Assembly (NCBI GenBank): GCA_905221235.1 | Contig: CAJNCJ010000029.1 | Coordinates: 1-7,769 of the forward strand | DNA length: 7,769 bases | Reading direction: 5' to 3' | Source: a bacterium | Lineage (GTDB): Bacteria; Bacillota; Bacilli; Lactobacillales; Streptococcaceae | Part shown: positions 1 to 6,506 of the stretch, in pieces | Layout of the letters: every line of letters begins with the position of its first letter | Numbering within the stretch: position 1 is the stretch's first letter | Made by a program: the position numbers and the translations under genes | Notes under the pieces: model-generated | Told to the model about the DNA's origin: nothing | The model's database searches: none | The model's input: only the letters and a program-made list of their open reading frames with translations

Positions 1-8
1 TCAAAATT

Positions 9-48
9 AAAAAGCTAGAGTTCCGCAATTGGAAATCTCTAGCTTTTT
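9..48. terminator. Long hairpin, probable bidirectional intrinsic terminator
   Basis: A perfect 12-bp inverted repeat (9-20 pairs with 37-48, AAAAAGCTAGAG / CTCTAGCTTTTT) continues inward through a second 4-bp stem (TTCC 21-24 with GGAA 31-34) and a 6-nt loop, with a 2-nt bulge. Each arm ends in a run of T on its own 3' side, so it could stop transcription arriving from either direction. The gene it serves is probably outside the window: one entering on the plus strand from before position 1, or residual minus-strand readthrough from cshB. The structure is seen directly; the terminator role is inferred from its shape. Confidence 0.7.
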
Positions 49-84
49 GTGGTTGAGAACTATTTTGTCCCAGACTCTTTTTTT

Positions 85-108
85 GTCTCGCACCTAACGG
101 AGCGAGAC
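85..108. repeat. GC-rich inverted repeat with no terminator T-tract
   Basis: GTCTCGC (85-91) pairs with GCGAGAC (102-108). Inside, after one A-A mismatch, CC pairs with GG around the loop TAAC. On the plus strand it is preceded by seven T (78-84) and is not followed by a T-run. On the minus strand it is followed by A residues. It therefore does not fit an intrinsic terminator in either direction. Just beside it, GTCCCAGACTC (67-77) looks like one arm of a hairpin whose partner is missing. Function unknown. Confidence 0.5.
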
Positions 109-128
109 GGACTGCAAATCACATAATT

Positions 129-155
129 AAAAAAGTTGGAGCTCAGCACTCCAAC
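129..155 (-). terminator. Intrinsic terminator of the cshB helicase gene
   Basis: Read on the minus strand, GTTGGAG (155-149) pairs perfectly with CTCCAAC (141-135) around a 7-nt loop and is followed directly by six T (134-129). It lies 7 nt after the TAA stop of the DEAD-box helicase gene, the expected place for its terminator. Confidence 0.85.
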
Positions 156-162
156 AATTGCC

Positions 163-1506
163 TTAAAATGTTTGGCGTTTTGCTTTACGCTCGGCACGAC
201 CGCGAGCACGATTTTCAGCACGTTTGGTCTTGCGGCGTTTTTCATCAACCGCCCACTGAATTTTCTTCTTATAGCCTGGTTTGACTTTTTTCTTTTTCTT
301 TTTAACCAAACCAATCATTTCGATATCAAGCTTATCTTGTTTTTTCTCACGATTAGCACGACGATCACGGTCATAGGTATCTTGAAATTCCCCGTCTTTA
401 ACCATCTTAGGAGTAAACTTAATTCCTAATTTCTCCAACTCACGGATATCCGAGTCATCGCTTGGTTGATAAAGGGTAATAGCTGTACCTGGTAGGCCAT
501 TTCGTCCGGTACGACCAACACGGTGCACAAAGAAGGATAAATCTTGCGGAATGGCATCATTGATGACATGACTGACACCTTCAATGTCAATCCCACGCGC
601 CGCCAAGTCTGTTGCGACAATGTACTCAAAATCCAGATTTTTCACCTGATTCATGATTCGCTTACGTTCACGAGGGGCAATATCTCCATGAATCTTCGCT
701 ACCTTCAATCCTTGAGCAGTCAGATATGAATGCAATTCATCAGCACGTGTCTTAGTATTGACAAAAATCATTGCCAAATAAGGCTGCATCAACTGAGTCA
801 ACTGATAAATTTGAGCATTCTTGTCACGTCCCTTAGTAGAAATCAACCAATTATCAATGGTATCAGAAATGACCGTTTTAGTCTTGATTTTCTCCATGAC
901 AGGATTTGATAAATATTTTTTCAAGAATGGTTGCAACTTTTGTGGAATAGTCGCTGAGAAGACCATGAATTGCAGGTCTTTTGGAAGGCTGCCAGCAATC
1001 TTATCAACAGTTTCCAAGAATCCCATATCCAAGGTCATGTCTGCCTCATCGACCACAAAAGTCTTGGCCTTGTGAATAGCCAAATCACCGGATTTTACCA
1101 AGTCGTAGATACGGCCTGGTGTTCCAATAACAATATGAGGCTGATTGCTTGCCAATTTCTCAATCTGACGAGCCTTATCCGTACCACCCACATAATTAAC
1201 CACACGAACTTCGACATCTGAGTGAGCAGCAATCTGACGGGTTGCTTGGTAAATTTGAGTAGCCAACTCACGACTCGGTGCAGTAATCACTGCTTGTACA
1301 CTATCGCTAGCTTCATCTAATTGCTGGAAAATCGGTAACAAGAAAGTATGTGTCTTACCCGAACCTGTTTTTGATTCACCGACTAGGTCACGACCTGCCA
1401 AGACAATGGGAATCAACTTATCTTGTACCTCTGTTGGAGTTGTAAATTTCAACTCCTGCAAGGCTTCTCTAATATAGTTTTTAAATTGAAATTTCGTAAA
1501 TGACAT
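163..1506 (-). CDS. cshB: DEAD-box ATP-dependent RNA helicase, CshB type
   Basis: A cytoplasmic ATP-dependent RNA helicase of 447 residues, expected to unwind short RNA duplexes in ribosome assembly, mRNA turnover or cold adaptation. The full motif set is present in order: Q motif near 21-28 (F21, Q28), motif I SKTGSGKT 45-52, Ia PSRELA 77-82, GG 107-108, Ib TPGR 129-132, DEAD 153-156, SAT 184-186, motif IV IFVNT 247-251, motif V ATDLAARGID 298-307 and motif VI HRVGRTGR 328-335. After about residue 365 comes a strongly basic tail with a lysine run and KVKPGYKKK, which I recall from Bacillus subtilis CshB and which separates it from the CshA and DbpA types. Motif Ia has Ser in place of the usual Thr. 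The ATG at 1506 follows GAGG (1515-1512) by 5 nt. The gene has its own promoter and terminator, so it is probably monocistronic. Helicase identity is certain; the CshB assignment is from remembered similarity. Confidence 0.9.
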   Translation of the reverse strand: MSFTKFQFKNYIREALQELKFTTPTEVQDKLIPIVLAGRDLVGESKTGSGKTHTFLLPIFQQLDEASDSVQAVITAPSRELATQIYQATRQIAAHSDVEVRVVNYVGGTDKARQIEKLASNQPHIVIGTPGRIYDLVKSGDLAIHKAKTFVVDEADMTLDMGFLETVDKIAGSLPKDLQFMVFSATIPQKLQPFLKKYLSNPVMEKIKTKTVISDTIDNWLISTKGRDKNAQIYQLTQLMQPYLAMIFVNTKTRADELHSYLTAQGLKVAKIHGDIAPRERKRIMNQVKNLDFEYIVATDLAARGIDIEGVSHVINDAIPQDLSFFVHRVGRTGRNGLPGTAITLYQPSDDSDIRELEKLGIKFTPKMVKDGEFQDTYDRDRRANREKKQDKLDIEMIGLVKKKKKKVKPGYKKKIQWAVDEKRRKTKRAENRARGRAERKAKRQTF

Positions 1507-1534
1507 AATATCCTCGATTCTATCTATCCTATCA

Positions 1535-1557
1535 ATTATACCACATTTTATTCCATT
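1535..1557 (-). promoter_or_regulatory. Extended -10 promoter for cshB
   Basis: On the minus strand TGGTATAAT (1543-1535) is a perfect extended -10 element (TGn plus TATAAT at 1540-1535). No good -35 lies at 16-18 bp. CTGAAA (1561-1556) matches four of six bases but at only 15 bp, which fits an extended -10 promoter that needs little -35 contact. Predicted transcription start is near 1528, giving a leader of about 20 nt. Confidence 0.75.
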
Positions 1558-1604
1558 TCAGTAGTCTCACTTATTTAGGCTATTTCCAGTACCTTTTCTA
1601 GTCA

Positions 1605-1641
1605 GAAAAAGGCTGGAATTTGAGAATCCCAACCTCTTTTC
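1605..1641 (-). terminator. Terminator after the phosphohydrolase-fold gene
   Basis: On the minus strand GAAAAGAGGTTGGGA (1641-1627) pairs with TTCCAGCCTTTTTC (1618-1605), giving about 14 pairs with two G-U pairs and one bulged G around a loop of about 8 nt. The 3' arm ends in five T. It starts 5 nt beyond the tandem TAA TAA stop of the upstream gene and would separate that gene from cshB. Confidence 0.75.
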
Positions 1642-1646
1642 AGTTA

Positions 1647-2462
1647 TTATTTCCAGTTTAAAAGAGCATTCAAGCCATAGTGATCACTGACTTGTGGACT
1701 CTTATTACCATCAAATACGACATGTAAATTTTCTACCGCTAACTCTTTGGTAGTAAAAACATAATCGATTCGAAGGGGTTCTGTGTTCCCCTTCCAGCCA
1801 TCAATTTCTGGTGGAACGGTATAGCTACCGCTTTTCTCTTGAGCAACTTCAAAGGCGTCTTGTAAGCCTAATGGACTATCTAAAATAGCTTGGTAGCCTT
1901 CCTGACCGGCTGGATTGTTGAAATCTCCAGCTAGCAAAAGCGGTTTGTTCAGTTCTTTCAAGACAGCTTCAAATCGTGCCCATTCTTCTTGGAACCCTTT
2001 ATCCCACCAAGAAAGGTGGACACTTGCAACTGCAAGCTCCTTACCATCAACTACAGTTTCAGCTAGGGCAACACGGCGAGTATGATAGTCTGTTGGATCA
2101 TCCACATCTGAAACCAAAATTTCTCTAGCTTCAATCGGTGTTTTAGACAAGATAGCTACACCTTCATGGTAGCGGTCATAACCTATATGATTATAGGCCC
2201 AAGTCCAATAGTAATTTTTCCCTTGCTCAGACAACTTTTCAACCAAGAGTCTAACATAGTGGTCTTGGTGAATAGGCTCTGCTGCTGGCAAGGCTTGATA
2301 AAAGTCATTAACCTTCACCTCTGGCGAAGTGATCTCCTGATTGATTTCTTGGAAACAAATCAAATCATAGTCCTTTTCCAGAATATCCTGAAGCAAAATC
2401 TGGAATTTTTCCTCTGCTTCTTTCTCCATCCAACTGTGAGTATTGAGTGTTAAAAATTTCAT
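1647..2462 (-). CDS. Endonuclease/exonuclease/phosphatase-fold metal-dependent hydrolase
   Basis: A 271-residue protein with the DNase I/exonuclease III/phosphodiesterase fold. These enzymes cleave phosphoester bonds using a divalent metal held by Asn, Glu, Asp and His. The catalytic set is visible in order: N7 (TLNTHSW), E39 (CFQEIN), HEGVAIL 99-105, H149 (SVHLSWW), GDFN 179-182 with D180 and N182, D233 (RIDYVF) and the final SDH 259-261. There is no signal peptide or membrane segment, so it is probably cytoplasmic. The ATG at 2462 follows GGGAG by 6 nt, and the gene ends in two tandem TAA stops. It lies directly behind the ptsG hairpin with no clear promoter of its own, so expression may depend on readthrough. 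The substrate cannot be told: DNA, RNA, sugar-phosphate and lipid-headgroup enzymes share this fold. It lacks the close spacing to a DNA repair gene that would argue for ExoA. Confidence 0.85.
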   Translation of the reverse strand: MKFLTLNTHSWMEKEAEEKFQILLQDILEKDYDLICFQEINQEITSPEVKVNDFYQALPAAEPIHQDHYVRLLVEKLSEQGKNYYWTWAYNHIGYDRYHEGVAILSKTPIEAREILVSDVDDPTDYHTRRVALAETVVDGKELAVASVHLSWWDKGFQEEWARFEAVLKELNKPLLLAGDFNNPAGQEGYQAILDSPLGLQDAFEVAQEKSGSYTVPPEIDGWKGNTEPLRIDYVFTTKELAVENLHVVFDGNKSPQVSDHYGLNALLNWK

Positions 2463-2471
2463 TCTTTTCTC

Positions 2472-2506
2472 CCAAAATAAGAGGTTGGAATACAGCTTCC
2501 AACCTC
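2472..2506 (-). terminator. Hairpin terminator (possibly leaky) after ptsG
   Basis: A perfect 10-bp inverted repeat, GAGGTTGGAA / TTCCAACCTC (2481-2490 and 2497-2506), has a 6-nt loop. On the minus strand it is followed by TTATTTT, a T-tract interrupted by one A. It lies 7 nt after the ptsG stop and about 18 nt before the next start codon. The interrupted T-tract and the lack of a clear downstream promoter suggest partial readthrough into the next gene; that is inference. Confidence 0.8.
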
Positions 2507-2513
2507 AAGTATA

Positions 2514-4694
2514 TTACAATTCTACTTTAGCAACTGCTGTTTTAGCTGCAAGAGAACCTGTTTTTTCTAATTTAACTGATTTAATTGCATCACCATTTGT
2601 GAAGACAACTACTGTTGAAGTTTCACGTCCTGCTGCACGGATAGCATCCAAATCAGCTGTGACAAGGAGATCACCTGCTGCAACTTTTTGTCCTTCAGCA
2701 ACATGAACTGTAAATGGTTTACCTTCAAGACTTACTGTGTCCAAACCAATGTGAACCAATACTTCAAGACCTGCTTCAGTCACAATACCAAGAGCATGTT
2801 TTGTTGGGAAGATGCTTGATACAGTACCTGAAACTGGAGATACAATGTTTCCATTTGCTGGTTCTACTGCAAATCCATCACCCATCATTTTTTGAGCAAA
2901 TACTGGATCTTTTACTTGTTCCAAAGCAACAACTTGACCGTCTGCTACTGAGTAAACTTCCTCAGTAAGACCTTTGAAGTGAACAGCGTTTTGTTGCGCT
3001 TCTGTCATTTGACTTGGAAGAGTTTCAGGAATGATTTCACCTGAATCAAGGATATCTTGGATATCAGATTTCAATACGTCAGCTTTTGGTCCGTAGATAG
3101 CTTGAACCCCTTGTCCTTTCATGACAAGACCCATAGCTCCTTCTGCTTTCCATTGCTCTGCATTTCCTACTTTATCTGCATCTTTAACAGTTACACGAAG
3201 ACGAGTCATACATGCGTCAACATCAACGATGTTTGCACGTCCACCAAGAAGGTTAATAATGTTTACAGCTTGAGAACCAGCTGCAACTTTCACTTCGCTG
3301 CTAGATTCTTCTGAACCTTCAGCAGTTTCGTAGTTTCCGTTACGCCCTGGAGTCGCGTAGTTGAATTTTTGAATCATGAAGTTTGCAATAAAGTACATGA
3401 TTACGGCAAAGAGAACAGTTACCCAAACGAAGTTAACAATATCCATACCGATACCAGCACTGATTGCAATAGGTGTACGAGTCAAGAACTCGATTGAACC
3501 GAATGAGTGCATACGTAGGTTTACAACGTCAGCCATAGCGAAGGCAGCACCTTGAACAAGTGAGTAAACAAGATACATAGGTGTTGCGATGAACATGAAC
3601 ATGTATTCGATTGGTTCAGTAACCCCTGTCAAGAATGTTGCAAGAGCTGTTGCAATCATCATACCTTTGTATTTATGTTTCTTGTCAGCATCAACATTAC
3701 GGTAGATAGCAACGATGACACCCATCAAGATACCGAATGAACCGATCATTTGTCCAACTTTGAAACGAGCTGGATGTACTGTATCTAACAAGTGTTGGTA
3801 TTGACTAGCATCAGTACCTTTAAGGTTTACAAGGTCTGTTACCCATGCAAGCCATAGTGGGTCTTGACCGAATACTTGACTACCTTTAGCTGCACCAGTT
3901 AAGACATCATAAGTACCACCAAGAGCTGTGTAGTTCATTGGGATAGTCAACATGTGGTGAAGACCAAATGGCAAGAGCAAACGTTCCAATGTACCATACA
4001 AGAATGGTGCAAGGATTGGAGCAGTTTCTTGTGAGTTGGCAATCCAGATACCAAAGCTATTGATACCTGTTTGAACTACTGGCCAGAAAGCAGCAAGTAC
4101 AATTGCAGCAATTACTGAACGAAGAATAACTACAAACGGTACAAAACGTTTTCCGTTAAAGAATGAAAGTGCATCAGGAAGCTTACGGAAGTTGTAGTAT
4201 TTGTTGTAAGCAGTTGCCCCAATAAAACCAGAAATAATCCCTACGAATACACCCATGTTCAAGGCTGGAGCTTCAAGAACACTGATGAAGTAATCAGCAA
4301 CTTTGATTGAACCACCAAAGAGTGTAGTTACCATAGCATCTGGATTTTTCAACATATCGCCTGATACACCAAAGATTGTACCAGTGATACGGTTAATCAA
4401 GATGAAGGCAAGACCAGCGGCGAAAGCACCACCAGCACGTTCTTTAGCCCAGCTTCCTCCAATAGCGAGGGCGAACAAGATATGAAGGTTAACGATAACT
4501 CCCCAACCGATTTGCTCTAGTACACCACCAGTAATAACGAGTGGTGCAAAGGTTGGGTTAATCATCACGATAGACTTACCGATTGAAATCATCAAACCAG
4601 CAGCCGGCATAACCGCGATAACCACCATCAAAGCCTTACCGAATTTTTGCCAAAATTCGAAAGACAAGACATTTTTGAATGTATCTTTCATCAT
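2514..4694 (-). CDS. ptsG: Glucose-type PTS permease, fused EIIC-EIIB-EIIA
   Basis: A 726-residue phosphotransferase permease that takes up and phosphorylates a hexose, most likely glucose, at the membrane with phosphate from HPr. Domains run C-B-A. The membrane EIIC domain covers about 1-440 and carries the glucose-family TEPIEY signature at 359-364 and the conserved FGLHHML stretch. A polar Ser/Glu-rich linker (about 445-475) leads to EIIB with the phosphorylated Cys495 in DACMTRLRV. A second linker leads to EIIA (about 590-720) with His633 (TKHALG) and the phosphorylated His648 (VHIGLDTV). Their 15-residue spacing matches His75/His90 of E. coli EIIA-Glc. All three phosphotransfer sites are intact. 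Two ATGs are adjacent; the first (4694) lies 6 nt after AAAGGAG and gives the length I recall for the pneumococcal protein. The promoter region holds a cre-like palindrome. The exact sugar (glucose against another glucoside) is inferred. Confidence 0.92.
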   Translation of the reverse strand: MMKDTFKNVLSFEFWQKFGKALMVVIAVMPAAGLMISIGKSIVMINPTFAPLVITGGVLEQIGWGVIVNLHILFALAIGGSWAKERAGGAFAAGLAFILINRITGTIFGVSGDMLKNPDAMVTTLFGGSIKVADYFISVLEAPALNMGVFVGIISGFIGATAYNKYYNFRKLPDALSFFNGKRFVPFVVILRSVIAAIVLAAFWPVVQTGINSFGIWIANSQETAPILAPFLYGTLERLLLPFGLHHMLTIPMNYTALGGTYDVLTGAAKGSQVFGQDPLWLAWVTDLVNLKGTDASQYQHLLDTVHPARFKVGQMIGSFGILMGVIVAIYRNVDADKKHKYKGMMIATALATFLTGVTEPIEYMFMFIATPMYLVYSLVQGAAFAMADVVNLRMHSFGSIEFLTRTPIAISAGIGMDIVNFVWVTVLFAVIMYFIANFMIQKFNYATPGRNGNYETAEGSEESSSEVKVAAGSQAVNIINLLGGRANIVDVDACMTRLRVTVKDADKVGNAEQWKAEGAMGLVMKGQGVQAIYGPKADVLKSDIQDILDSGEIIPETLPSQMTEAQQNAVHFKGLTEEVYSVADGQVVALEQVKDPVFAQKMMGDGFAVEPANGNIVSPVSGTVSSIFPTKHALGIVTEAGLEVLVHIGLDTVSLEGKPFTVHVAEGQKVAAGDLLVTADLDAIRAAGRETSTVVVFTNGDAIKSVKLEKTGSLAAKTAVAKVEL

Positions 4695-4719
4695 TCAAAT
4701 CTCCTTTATTTTTATTTAA

Positions 4720-4745
4720 GCAAACGTTTTACGAAAACGTTTGCA
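4720..4745. promoter_or_regulatory. 11-bp palindrome with cre-like (CcpA) site in the ptsG leader
   Basis: GCAAACGTTTT (4720-4730) and AAAACGTTTGC (4734-4744) form a perfect 11-bp inverted repeat around three bases. The right half, 4732-4745, matches 12 of 14 positions of the catabolite-responsive element TGWAARCGYTWWCW. The left half matches less well. It lies roughly 8-33 nt downstream of the predicted transcription start, a roadblock position for repression by CcpA. In RNA it would also fold into a stable hairpin just upstream of the ribosome binding site. The sequence is seen; binding by CcpA is inferred. Confidence 0.7.
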
Positions 4746-4759
4746 CCTTTTATGATTTA

Positions 4760-4787
4760 ATTATACCACTTTATTTTTTTTTGTAAA
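4760..4787 (-). promoter_or_regulatory. Promoter of ptsG
   Basis: On the minus strand TTTACA (4787-4782, five of six bases of the -35 consensus) is followed after 16 bp by TATAAT (4765-4760), with TG one base upstream making an extended -10. Start of transcription is predicted near 4753, leaving a leader of about 58 nt that carries the cre-like palindrome and the ribosome binding site. Confidence 0.85.
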
Positions 4788-4804
4788 GGCTTTTACAAAA
4801 AAAA
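4775..4804. repeat. 13-bp AT-rich inverted repeat overlapping the ptsG -35
   Basis: Eight T plus GTAAA (4775-4787), then GGCT, then TTTAC plus eight A (4792-4804) is a perfect 13-bp inverted repeat with a 4-bp centre. Its left arm contains the -35 of the ptsG promoter. Neither strand has a T-run after the hairpin, so it is not a terminator. It could be an operator or an A-tract UP element. Its core TGTAAA-N4-TTTACA is two bases wider than a standard cre. Confidence 0.55.
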
Positions 4805-4832
4805 TTACACTTTTTTCTAAAATTTTTGTAGC

Positions 4833-4857
4833 AAAAAAGGAGATCATTTAATCTCCT
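4833..4857 (-). terminator. Terminator of the prfB-ftsE-ftsX cluster
   Basis: On the minus strand AGGAGAT (4857-4851) pairs with ATCTCCT (4844-4838) around a 6-nt loop and runs into a T-tract (4838-4833). It starts 20 nt after the ftsX stop codon and closes the cluster before the ptsG promoter. Confidence 0.85.
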
Positions 4858-4877
4858 AATAAAAGTAGCTATTTTAC

Positions 4878-5804
4878 CTAAATCTTCAGGAATCGGCGCA
4901 TTGAAATTCCTGATCCCAGTGAACCAATGAAAATTCCAATCACAAATAATAGGGCAATCATCAGAGGAGTAAATACCTCCGGTGCAATCATAGAAAGATT
5001 TTGTCCAACCAACGACTTATTGACAGATTGGTAAACCATTCGATAAACAATAAAGACCAACACTGATGGTGCAGTTGCTCCAAGCAAACCAATGAAGGCA
5101 CCTTCAAGTAAGAAAGGTCCACGGATATAGCTATTCTTGGCACCAACCAAGCGCATGATTTGAATTTCGCGACTGCGGGAAATAATGGTAATACGAATGG
5201 TATTTGAAATCAAGAAAACTGCAATGAAAATTAAAAGTCCTGCAATAACTAATCCCCAAACACGGATAAATGATGCTAGTTGGAATAGGCGTTCTGTATT
5301 GGCACCACCATCCTGAACCTCAGACACACCTTCAATTTTTTTAGCATCTTCAGCTACAGTTTTTACATCACTTGGCGTATTGGTATCAACGATATAGGCA
5401 TCATAGAGGGGATTGGCATCGCCTTCAAAGATTTTCCAGTTGTCACCCATTGTCTCGGTTAATTTTTCATATTGTTCCTCTTTACTTGAAAAGGTAACAC
5501 TTTTAACAGTAGACATCCCCTTCAAAGCATTGTACACCTTGTGGTAGTCATTATTTGTAACAGTTTGACCTTCTTTTTCAATCGTCTCACTATTATCAGC
5601 TACATCCTTTCGAATATAAACCATCACTCGAACATTATTTTCAATATCTGTAGCTAGTTTCGCTGTATTGAAAATAACAGAAGCAAATATGGCAACCAAG
5701 GTCAAAGTAATCATGACTGAGCTGACAGCTGCCACTGTCATCCAACCATTTCGTTTCAAACTTTTTAGTGATTCAAATAAATGGCGAAAAAATCTACTAA
5801 TCAT
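4878..5804 (-). CDS. ftsX: Cell division protein FtsX
   Basis: Integral membrane partner of FtsE. Together they form an ABC-type machine that does not transport but relays cytoplasmic ATP hydrolysis to a peptidoglycan hydrolase outside the cell; in pneumococcus that partner is PcsB. The 308 residues show the FtsX layout: a short basic N-terminus, TM1 about 22-45, a large extracellular loop about 46-175 (the hydrolase-binding region), TM2 about 180-203, a cytoplasmic stretch with SREIQIMRLVGA 211-222, TM3 about 231-258 and TM4 about 280-300. I chose the ATG at 5804, giving MISRFF as in pneumococcal FtsX. The same frame stays open upstream to 5867, but that stretch lies inside ftsE. ATG 5804 overlaps the ftsE stop by 8 nt, implying translational coupling. 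The nearest Shine-Dalgarno, GGAG at 5820-5817, is 12 nt away, rather far. ATG 5813 in the same frame is an alternative but would leave only 3 nt. Confidence 0.95.
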   Translation of the reverse strand: MISRFFRHLFESLKSLKRNGWMTVAAVSSVMITLTLVAIFASVIFNTAKLATDIENNVRVMVYIRKDVADNSETIEKEGQTVTNNDYHKVYNALKGMSTVKSVTFSSKEEQYEKLTETMGDNWKIFEGDANPLYDAYIVDTNTPSDVKTVAEDAKKIEGVSEVQDGGANTERLFQLASFIRVWGLVIAGLLIFIAVFLISNTIRITIISRSREIQIMRLVGAKNSYIRGPFLLEGAFIGLLGATAPSVLVFIVYRMVYQSVNKSLVGQNLSMIAPEVFTPLMIALLFVIGIFIGSLGSGISMRRFLKI

Positions 5805-6489
5805 CGTATCCATACTCTCCTTTTGATTCGTCACGAACGACACGGCCGTTTTCAATGGCAATGACACGGTGGCGCAAGGTATTTACAATCTGGCTATTAT
5901 GAGTCGCCATTAAAATAGTTGTCCCTTGTAGGTTAATCCGTTCCAAGAGATTCATAATTTCCCATGAATTATCCGGGTCCAAGTTTCCTGTTGGTTCATC
6001 GGCTATCAATACTTTTGGATTGTTTACAATAGCACGCGCAATCGCAATCCGCTGTTGCTCTCCACCTGAGAGCTCATTTGGGAAAGAACGAACCTTATGC
6101 TTCAACCCAACCAAGTCCAAAACTTCCATCACCCGTTTTTTGATATTACGGCGATTTTCCCCGATTACTTCCATAGCGTAAGCAATATTTTCATAGACCG
6201 TTTTCTTTGGCAAGAGTTTATAGTCCTGGAAGACAACCCCAACACTACGACGTAGAAGCGGAACATCTTTCTTTTTAATCTTAACCAGATTAAAACCAGC
6301 AACTGATAGGCTTCCTTTATCGATTTTTACTTCACGATATAGAGAACGAATAAAGGTTGACTTCCCTGCTCCTGAAGGTCCTACGATGTAAGCAAATTCC
6401 CCTGGTTGAACACTGACCGAAACACCGCGTAGAGCAGTCGTTCCGTTGTCGTATTTTTTGACGACATCTCTCATTTCAATGATTGACAT
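5797..6489 (-). CDS. ftsE: Cell division ATP-binding protein FtsE
   Basis: Cytoplasmic ATPase of the FtsEX complex, which drives FtsX and thereby controls peptidoglycan hydrolysis at the division site. The 230 residues form a single ABC nucleotide-binding domain with every motif intact: Walker A GPSGAGKST 37-45, Q-loop Q88 in VVFQDYKLL, signature LSGGEQQR 140-147, Walker B VLIADEP 160-166 with catalytic E165, D-loop NLD 169-171 and switch His197. FQDYKLLP is a typical FtsE stretch, as in other members near the Q-loop. The ATG at 6489 follows AAGGA (6500-6496) with 6 nt spacing. The gene starts 17 nt after prfB and its stop overlaps the start of ftsX, so the three genes are almost certainly cotranscribed. 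Confidence 0.97.
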   Translation of the reverse strand: MSIIEMRDVVKKYDNGTTALRGVSVSVQPGEFAYIVGPSGAGKSTFIRSLYREVKIDKGSLSVAGFNLVKIKKKDVPLLRRSVGVVFQDYKLLPKKTVYENIAYAMEVIGENRRNIKKRVMEVLDLVGLKHKVRSFPNELSGGEQQRIAIARAIVNNPKVLIADEPTGNLDPDNSWEIMNLLERINLQGTTILMATHNSQIVNTLRHRVIAIENGRVVRDESKGEYGYDD

Positions 6490-6506
6490 GTGACTTCCTT
6501 TCTATC

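Noticed and set aside
136..1221. Plus-strand open frames opposite cshB (136-429, 544-729, 821-1075, 970-1221)
   Set aside because: They are antisense shadows of a clearly real helicase gene, with no recognisable domains.
2508..2533. Promoter-like TATACT (2513-2508) with TTGCTA (2533-2528) before the hydrolase gene
   Set aside because: The spacing is only 14 bp, there is no TG extension, and the -10 falls against the terminator stem. Too weak to annotate.
2166..3314. Plus-strand open frames opposite the hydrolase and ptsG genes
   Set aside because: They overlap conserved coding sequence on the minus strand, and their translations have no family character.
5805..5867. ftsX start at 5867, giving 329 residues
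   Set aside because: The extra 21 residues are encoded entirely within ftsE and have no FtsX character; the 308-residue form matches the family.
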